From: JAVBNW01 sp031551255
GTDB lineage: Bacteria; Bacillota; Clostridia; Christensenellales; UBA1750
NCBI GenBank assembly: GCA_031551255.1
Contig: JAVBNW010000081.1
Location: 1-36,609 of the forward strand
Length of the DNA stretch: 36,609 nucleotides
Reading direction: 5' to 3'
Under the pieces are notes generated by a model. That model had not been told where the DNA came from and did not search any database. It was given only the letters and a program-made list of their open reading frames with translations. Shown one piece after another: positions 32,301 through 36,609 of the stretch (the first letter of the stretch is position 1; each line of letters starts with the position of its first letter). The position numbers were made by a program, and so were the translations under genes.

Positions 32301-32705
32301 CTATTTACCGTCGTTAGGCGCGGTGAGAATCCAGATATAGCCGAATTTGTCGCGGGCGAGGGCGCCCATGCCGCCGTCGTCGGGGGGCGGGTGTGGTGTC
32401 AGGTGCTGGAGCGTCTCTCCTTCGGCCGCAAACGCATTCAGTATTCCGTTCGCTTCCGCAGCGTTTTTGCAATGAATCAACAGGCTGACAGCCTTCCCAT
32501 GCTCCACCGGCCCGTATTGGTCCGCGCCGCAGATTGCGCCGCCGTCAAACGACATTTGCATATGCATCACCTTGCCGCAAAGCGCCGGGCCTCCCGTGTG
32601 TTCGGTAAAACGGGAAAGGTGCTCCACCTTGCCTCCGAGAACGGAAGCATAGAGCGCGATGGCCTCTTCGCAATTCCCCTGAAACGATAGATAAGGAACA
32701 ATCAT
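32301..32705 (-). CDS. VOC-superfamily (PhnB/glyoxalase-like) protein
   Basis: 134 residues of one VOC domain. MIVPYLSFQGNCEEAIALYASVLGG and the ending DKFGYIWILT are typical of the PhnB/3-demethylubiquinone-like branch, which often lacks the full metal triad. Role unknown; such proteins include resistance and isomerase types. The ATG at 32705 lies seven bases after AAAGGAGG. Confidence 0.85.
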   Translation of the reverse strand: MIVPYLSFQGNCEEAIALYASVLGGKVEHLSRFTEHTGGPALCGKVMHMQMSFDGGAICGADQYGPVEHGKAVSLLIHCKNAAEANGILNAFAAEGETLQHLTPHPPPDDGGMGALARDKFGYIWILTAPNDGK

Positions 32706-32815
32706 GGGCAATCCTCCTTTGCCGGCTTGGCCTTTCCAGCGTATGATAGCTTATAACTCAAAGCCATGATTGTATAAAACGGACATCATTTTCCCAGAGA
32801 GAAATCGGCCTGGCG

Positions 32816-33307
32816 CTACAATGTGCGATAGAACAAAACGATATCCTCGTACCTTCCATCCTTCATTAAAAAACCACCCGGAACGACGCCTATTTGCACA
32901 AAACCCAGTTTTTCATAGAGATGAATTGCGCCAAAGTTCGTTTTGACGACAGCGTTGAACTGCAATACCCTAAATCCCAATTCCTTTCCTTTTTGCAGCG
33001 AATGACGAACCAACTCTTCACCAATGTGAAGCCCTCGCGCCGCGGATTTTACCGCGTAGCTCGCGTTGGCAATATGGCCGCAGCGCCCGATATTGTTAGG
33101 ATGAAGGATATATAGGCCGAGTATTTCGCCCGTCCCTTCGCCATATGCCACCCCTGTGAAGGATTGTTCCGAAAAAAGGGCGTCCGCATTCTGCGCCGTC
33201 AAGGCATCGGTCTGTGGAAAGGCGATTCCCGATTCGACAACTTCGTTCCAGATATCGATCATTTGCGGTATGTCGTTGACTGTATATTTCCTAATCAGTG
33301 CGTTCAT
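32816..33307 (-). CDS. GNAT-family N-acetyltransferase, RimI/PAT-like
   Basis: 163 residues. MNALIRKYTVNDIPQMIDIWN opens the GNAT fold; ASYAVKSAARGLHIGEELVRHSLQKGKELGF holds the acetyl-CoA loop (RGLHIG) and NFGAIHLYEKLGFVQIGVVPGGF the C-terminal strand, much like phosphinothricin-type and related amine acetyltransferases. Substrate not determined. Start ATG 33307 follows GCAGGAGG; the open frame upstream to 33418 has no site. The 110 bases downstream, to the VOC gene, show no terminator. Confidence 0.85.
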   Translation of the reverse strand: MNALIRKYTVNDIPQMIDIWNEVVESGIAFPQTDALTAQNADALFSEQSFTGVAYGEGTGEILGLYILHPNNIGRCGHIANASYAVKSAARGLHIGEELVRHSLQKGKELGFRVLQFNAVVKTNFGAIHLYEKLGFVQIGVVPGGFLMKDGRYEDIVLFYRTL

Positions 33308-33445
33308 GGTTGCCTCCTGCTTTTGAGTTATATGCGATTTACGACGATTGACTCTATCGGAAAACATGCCGCTGTTGCGCCGGCGCGCCGAATGAACGGC
33401 AAGCCACACGAATGCCAAAGGATTCCCCAGAGATGTTCCGGCAAC

Positions 33446-34543
33446 TCAACACCCAAAGTTGGCAACGATATGCCAAAGCTGCTTTATGCGCTGAAGCAGT
33501 TCCGGGGGCGAGCCGAATTGTGCCCATTTTTCCGGGCGCGCCGCTACGGAGCGCGCCGCGCAGCCTATGATAGCGGCATCGATGAAACCGCCTATCGCTC
33601 CGGCTTCTTCGGCAGCCCTTCGTGCGATATCCTTCATCACCGCACCGCGGAATTCTTCGTCAATTTCCGCAATGCTCACACGCCGCAGAGGAATCCATTT
33701 AAGATCAATGCCGTACTTTTCACATAACAACAAAAAATGCCGCTCTATCGGCGTATGGCGAAATGCCTCATCGACGCAAACGGCATCCACGTCATTGCCA
33801 AGATCAATCTTTCCGTGAATTTGAGCTTCGATGGTTGTGCACATATCCCGGCCATTGACGGGCAATCGCACGTTCGGGCCATCATACAAAAGTTTAAGCG
33901 CCTCTTGCGGTTTGCATTCGACGACGCCCAAAAGCTTCCCGGAGCCCGCCGCTTCTTCCAAAATTGCCCTGATGATGGAAAAGAAAGACGCTCGCGTGCC
34001 GAACGTATCCGGAAGCGTAGCGCTGTCCCCAAAGGTAAACGTACACCGGTTGCCAATCTCTCTGTTCAACACAAGGCTGCACGAGCCAAAACGGGGAGCC
34101 GCTCCGTCGATGAAATTCAACGCATTCAGCGCGCCGTATTTCGGTCTTTCCTCATCGAGCGCGCCCGCGGCTTTGTAGGCGCTTGAAAACATGCGCTCTT
34201 CCCATACATCCCTGTCGCCCCCCGGATAGGCCGTCACTCCGCCGTTGGAGATCCGCGTGACGAACTGGCTTTTGTATTCGCCGTCTTGGATCAAGCCTTC
34301 GATGACGGTCTTACCATTTTGGCATATCCGGTATGGATGGAAGCAGATGGATACCCTGCTTCGGTCAAATAGGCGCTCCACAAGGTTTTCCGCAGAATAG
34401 GGCGTTGAAATGAGCATTTCTGAAAGCCGCTCAAGGTCTCGCGGCGCCGACACTTTCGCCTTTTCCGTCACGGAGGAAATTGCGGCTCGATTGTGCTTAG
34501 AAAGAGCGACATTATCGCGAAACGTCCCATCCGCGCCCGCCAT
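33446..34543 (-). CDS. DUF3626-family protein
   Basis: 365 residues, cytoplasmic by sequence. PYRICQNGKTVIEGLIQDGEYKSQFVTRISNGGVTAYPGG, then KYGALN, FGSCSLVLNREIGNRCTFTFGDSATLP, match the pattern I know as DUF3626; the function of the family is not known. The ATG at 34543 follows GGGGAGGGG. It sits just after the tRNA-Val terminator, a common place for inserted genes. The gap of 138 bases to the next minus gene shows no clear promoter. Confidence 0.7.
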   Translation of the reverse strand: MAGADGTFRDNVALSKHNRAAISSVTEKAKVSAPRDLERLSEMLISTPYSAENLVERLFDRSRVSICFHPYRICQNGKTVIEGLIQDGEYKSQFVTRISNGGVTAYPGGDRDVWEERMFSSAYKAAGALDEERPKYGALNALNFIDGAAPRFGSCSLVLNREIGNRCTFTFGDSATLPDTFGTRASFFSIIRAILEEAAGSGKLLGVVECKPQEALKLLYDGPNVRLPVNGRDMCTTIEAQIHGKIDLGNDVDAVCVDEAFRHTPIERHFLLLCEKYGIDLKWIPLRRVSIAEIDEEFRGAVMKDIARRAAEEAGAIGGFIDAAIIGCAARSVAARPEKWAQFGSPPELLQRIKQLWHIVANFGC

Positions 34544-34575
34544 ACCAAGCCCCTCCCCTTCCGGTGAAGCGTTAA

Positions 34576-34606
34576 ACAAATAAATAAAACCCGCCTTACG
34601 GCGGGT
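34576..34606 (-). terminator. Intrinsic terminator of tRNA-Val
   Basis: On the minus strand ACCCGCC (34600-34606) and GGCGGGT (34589-34595) form a stem around a four-base loop, followed by TTTTATTTATTT. It begins right after the CCA end of the tRNA. Confidence 0.9.
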
Positions 34607-34682
34607 TGGTGGTGCTTACTGGACTCGAACCAGTGACCCCATCGATGTGAACGATGTGCTCTACCAACTGAGCCAAAGCACC
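34607..34682 (-). tRNA. tRNA-Val (anticodon CAC)
   Basis: Full cloverleaf on the minus strand: acceptor GGTGCTT with AAGCACC, D-arm, anticodon stem CATCG/CGATG around TTCACAT (anticodon CAC, reads GUG), and T-arm with GGTTCGAGTCC. The CCA end is encoded. Confidence 0.95.
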
Positions 34683-34693
34683 AAGCAAAATTG

Positions 34694-34721
34694 ATTATAT
34701 CACGATTCCCAGTTCCGTCAA
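34694..34721 (-). promoter_or_regulatory. Promoter of tRNA-Val
   Basis: On the minus strand TTGACG (34716-34721), a 16-base spacer and TATAAT (34694-34699) with TGA before it. The -10 ends 11 bases before the tRNA 5' end, so transcription starts very close to the mature end. Confidence 0.85.
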
Positions 34722-34876
34722 CCGTTTTTTTTGCGTTCGCCGCAGACTGGCACGATTGTCGCGCCGACCGCCTATCGGAAGCGGTTCACATTTTACGATA
34801 GATTCTCTAAAATGGCAACCGGAAAATCCCTTCCCGCGTAAAAAAATAAACTGCACAACAATGCCTCGAAATTACG

Positions 34877-34905
34877 TTGACAGGGCATTTGCCTTATGCT
34901 AGTAT
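34877..34905 (+). promoter_or_regulatory. Promoter of the tRNA Arg-His-Gln-Lys operon
   Basis: TTGACA (34877-34882), a 17-base spacer and TAGTAT (34900-34905) preceded by TGC, an extended -10. Transcription starts near 34912, about 25 bases ahead of tRNA-Arg. Confidence 0.85.
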
Positions 34906-34936
34906 ATTGACTTGTCAGCAGGGAAGCCGGGCCCGT

Positions 34937-35013
<77 letters not shown>

Positions 35014-35040
35014 TATTTGCAAGGCATCGTCCTTATGCGT

Positions 35041-35118
35041 GGTGGGTATAGCTCAGTTGGTTAGAGTGCCAGGTTGTGGCCCTGGAGGTCGTGGGTTCGA
35101 GACCCACTACTCACCCCA
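35041..35118 (+). tRNA. tRNA-His (anticodon GTG)
   Basis: Acceptor GTGGGTA pairs with TACTCAC with one G-U; the extra G-1 (35041) and C73 typical of tRNA-His are encoded. Anticodon stem CCAGG/CCTGG around TTGTGGC (GUG). CCA encoded. Its synthetase gene hisS is also in this window. Confidence 0.96.
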
Positions 35119-35159
35119 CTTTTTTTCAGAAACGCGAATGGTTCGCGTTTCTGCCATAA

Positions 35160-35234
35160 TGGGGTGTCGCCAAGCGGTAAGGCACGGGACTTTGACTCCC
35201 GCATTCGCAGGTTCGATTCCTGCCACCCCAGCCA
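35160..35234 (+). tRNA. tRNA-Gln (anticodon TTG)
   Basis: Acceptor TGGGGTG with CACCCCA, anticodon stem CGGGA/TCCCG around CTTTGAC (UUG, reads CAA/CAG), discriminator G, encoded CCA. Confidence 0.96.
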
Positions 35235-35235
35235 T

Positions 35236-35311
35236 GACTCATTAGCTCAGTTGGCAGAGCACCTGACTTTTAATCAGGGTGTCCCGGGTTCGAATCCCGG
35301 ATGGGTCACCA
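35236..35311 (+). tRNA. tRNA-Lys (anticodon TTT)
   Basis: Acceptor GACTCAT with ATGGGTC, anticodon stem CCTGA/TCAGG around CTTTTAA (UUU, reads AAA/AAG), discriminator A, encoded CCA. It starts one base after the end of tRNA-Gln. Confidence 0.96.
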
Positions 35312-35424
35312 AACCGAATGCGAATGGCAAATCCTCGCTTGTTCCCCCATTTTAAGGGGCAAGCAGGAGAAGCCTTCATCTATACACAGGTTTTTTCCGT
35401 AAATAGGCACGGCTCATTTCTCAA

Positions 35425-35455
35425 GAAAAAAACCCGCAGATCAGCGGGTTTTTTC
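35425..35455 (+). terminator. Intrinsic terminator after the tRNA operon
   Basis: AACCCGC (35431-35437) pairs with GCGGGTT (35444-35450), followed by TTTTC; A-rich before the stem, so it works in both directions. A weaker hairpin with GCTTG/CAAGC arms lies earlier, around 35337-35365. The remaining 35456-35591 has nothing identifiable. Confidence 0.85.
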
Positions 35456-35591
35456 GTGGCTCAACGCGCTCGAAACATGCCGCCAAGAACAACGGCATGC
35501 ATTTGCCGAACAATAAACGCACGCCCAAATAAATCGCCAATTCAAGCGACGATTTTTTGATTGGGCATCGAGGCGCTCATGGATGCGATAA

Positions 35592-35903
35592 CTAATTGAT
35601 GTCGTATAAGGTCAATATTTTAAGTATCGTCTCAAGCGCTTCTCTCTTTTTTTCACTATCCCCACTTCCCTTGCCTCTCGAGCTCCGATTCCCTACGAGG
35701 GATTCCGCAAACAAATCGTCTAAGCTCACATTAAGCACATTGGCAAGGTTGATGATGGTTTCAAAGCTCGCCTTTCTTGTTCCACGCTCGATATGACCAA
35801 GAAAAGTCGCAGAAATCCCCGCCTTATCGGCAAGCTGTTCCTGTGTCATCCCTTTTTGATGACGTGCCATTCGCAAATTGCGGCCAAGAGCGCCATAATC
35901 CAT
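35592..35903 (-). CDS. XRE-family helix-turn-helix regulator
   Basis: 103 residues from ATG 35903, which follows AAAAGGAGAG. The HTH is LGRNLRMARHQKGMTQEQLADKAGISATFLGHIERGTRKASFETIINLANVLNVSLDDLF, the full Cro/C1 domain; a Ser/Lys/Glu-rich tail follows. Probably a DNA-binding repressor. The frame stays open for 76 codons upstream (to 36131), with residues such as PPFIHLIENEIDPVGHYF, so a longer form or remnant of a fused domain is possible. It is divergent from a second XRE gene. Confidence 0.85.
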   Translation of the reverse strand: MDYGALGRNLRMARHQKGMTQEQLADKAGISATFLGHIERGTRKASFETIINLANVLNVSLDDLFAESLVGNRSSRGKGSGDSEKKREALETILKILTLYDIN

Positions 35904-36102
35904 ATCGAGCTCTCCTTTTGTTGATTTCGCTGCTTGGGCAATCGAGATCGCAATATTGCCGAAATTACCATAATGACCAAAATATTTTTGTAATGCAAAA
36001 TAATGTCCCACCGGGTCAATTTCATTCTCTATTAAGTGGATAAATGGCGGATCGCAAGGGGGCATGGTTTGGGATTCACCCAAAAACTGTGTGGCTTCTA
36101 AG

Positions 36103-36144
36103 ACTATATCACTCTTTGGCAAGCTGAACAATAGAGAATATGCG
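36103..36144. promoter_or_regulatory. Divergent promoter region of the two XRE genes
   Basis: Minus strand: TTGTTC (36126-36131), 17-base spacer, TATAGT (36103-36108). Plus strand: TTGGCA (36116-36121), 17-base spacer, TATGCG (36139-36144). The two -35 regions interleave, so binding for one direction would exclude the other, a layout suited to a switch. The minus match is good, the plus match weak. Confidence 0.5.
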
Positions 36145-36164
36145 AAATATATCGAAAAGGTCGG

Positions 36165-36473
36165 ATGAACATGAGCACAGGGGAACGTATTGCTACCTTA
36201 ATGATCCAGCAAGGCCTGACGGTCGAAACCCTGGGGAATGACGCTGAAATGTCGCCGAAAATGCTGCAATGCTACATCGATGGAACAGAAAACCTCACTT
36301 TAAGAGATCTTGAACGTGTTTGCGATGCCTTAGGGGTTACCATGGTCGACTTTTTCAGCAATGATTTCAACGCATATCGCTTTCACGATAGATCGGCGCA
36401 GGCGACGTGGGATGGGCTCTCCGGTGAGGTGCAAAAATTGCTCGTTTATTTAGTGAATGATCTTTGCGGATAA
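36165..36473 (+). CDS. Second XRE-family helix-turn-helix regulator
   Basis: 102 residues. ERIATLMIQQGLTVETLGNDAEMSPKMLQCYIDGTENLTLRDLERVCDALGVTMVDFF is a Cro/C1-type HTH, more diverged than its divergent neighbour. ATG 36165 and 36171 are both possible behind AAAAGGTCGG. The C-terminal part (WDGLSGEVQKLLVYLVNDL) looks like a small helical dimer segment. Target unknown; it may act with the neighbour on the shared promoter region. Confidence 0.8.
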   Translation: MNMSTGERIATLMIQQGLTVETLGNDAEMSPKMLQCYIDGTENLTLRDLERVCDALGVTMVDFFSNDFNAYRFHDRSAQATWDGLSGEVQKLLVYLVNDLCG

Positions 36474-36609
36474 TCTCGTCGGGGCGGCCATTTGGGGGTT
36501 ACCCAACCCAAGCGCCCCGGGGGTGGGGGTGGGGGGCAACGGCGGCCCGCCAAAATACAAAAAAACCCCCCCGGCGTTTGTGGGGGCCGACGGAGGGGGG
36601 GGCGAGCGC
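36474..36609. other. Low-complexity G/C-run end of the window
   Basis: After the second XRE gene the sequence turns into runs of G and C (for example GGGGGTGGGGGTGGGGGG) unlike anything else in the window. No gene, tRNA or repeat can be supported. It looks like poor sequence at a contig end, although a true G-rich stretch cannot be ruled out. Confidence 0.5.

Noticed and set aside
36474..36609. G-rich runs as possible G-quadruplex or regulatory region
   Set aside because: Composition changes abruptly at the very end of the window and long homopolymers dominate, which fits sequencing or assembly noise at a contig end.

Overview
The window reads as a chromosomal segment of a moderately GC-rich Bacillota bacterium, most likely a member of class Clostridia. 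This rests on gene order shared with Bacillus subtilis (hisS-aspS-yrvM/tcdA; miaB-ymcA-mutS-mutL; miaA-hfq; yprA/yprB), strong AGGAGG-type ribosome binding sites, TTG and GTG starts, tRNAs with an encoded CCA, and a DacF-type carboxypeptidase. Genus and species cannot be set from the sequence. The lineage call is inference.

Layout. (1) 151-5682, plus strand: a strong promoter drives hisS-aspS-tcdA-rseC-like-trxA and a membrane protein with a Mrr-like, probably non-catalytic domain. Coding spacing is tight (TAA/ATG abutments and ATGA overlaps). (2) 5683-6164: a 482-base gene-free stretch with palindromes and nested hairpins. (3) 6165-8841, minus: pyrG followed by a uroporphyrinogen-decarboxylase-like gene. 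The PyrG glutaminase domain has lost its nucleophilic Cys and catalytic His. (4) 9021-13534: dacF (plus), cyclophilin and a GH4 glycosidase (minus), then a secreted peptidoglycan-binding protein (plus). (5) 13535-13926: gene-free, with a terminator and two structured repeats. (6) 13927-19589, minus: a lipoprotein, then the DNA-repair pair mrfA-mrfB with an overlapping TPR gene. (7) 19768-30187, minus: miaB-ricA-mutS-fkbM-mutL-miaA-hfq-ynbB plus a membrane protein; fkbM looks like a late insertion between mutS and mutL. (8) 30335-34543, minus: small accessory genes (TIM-barrel protein, three GNAT acetyltransferases, a VOC protein, a DUF3626 protein). (9) 34607-35311: tRNA-Val on the minus strand and a tRNA Arg-His-Gln-Lys operon on the plus strand. 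(10) 35592-36473: two divergent XRE regulators, then a G-rich low-complexity end.

How the genes work together: the first operon joins tRNA charging (His, Asp), tRNA t6A37 cyclization and thiol redox. The large minus-strand operon joins tRNA A37 modification (MiaA, MiaB), mismatch repair (MutS, MutL), RNA chaperoning (Hfq) and a RicA-type protein. MrfA and MrfB form a helicase-exonuclease DNA-damage module.

The most unusual observations are the CTP synthase with a dead glutaminase site; a family of structured intergenic elements with compensatory base changes, one copy in the likely 5' leader of hfq; the TPR gene coupled to mrfAB; and the membrane-anchored degenerate nuclease-fold protein.
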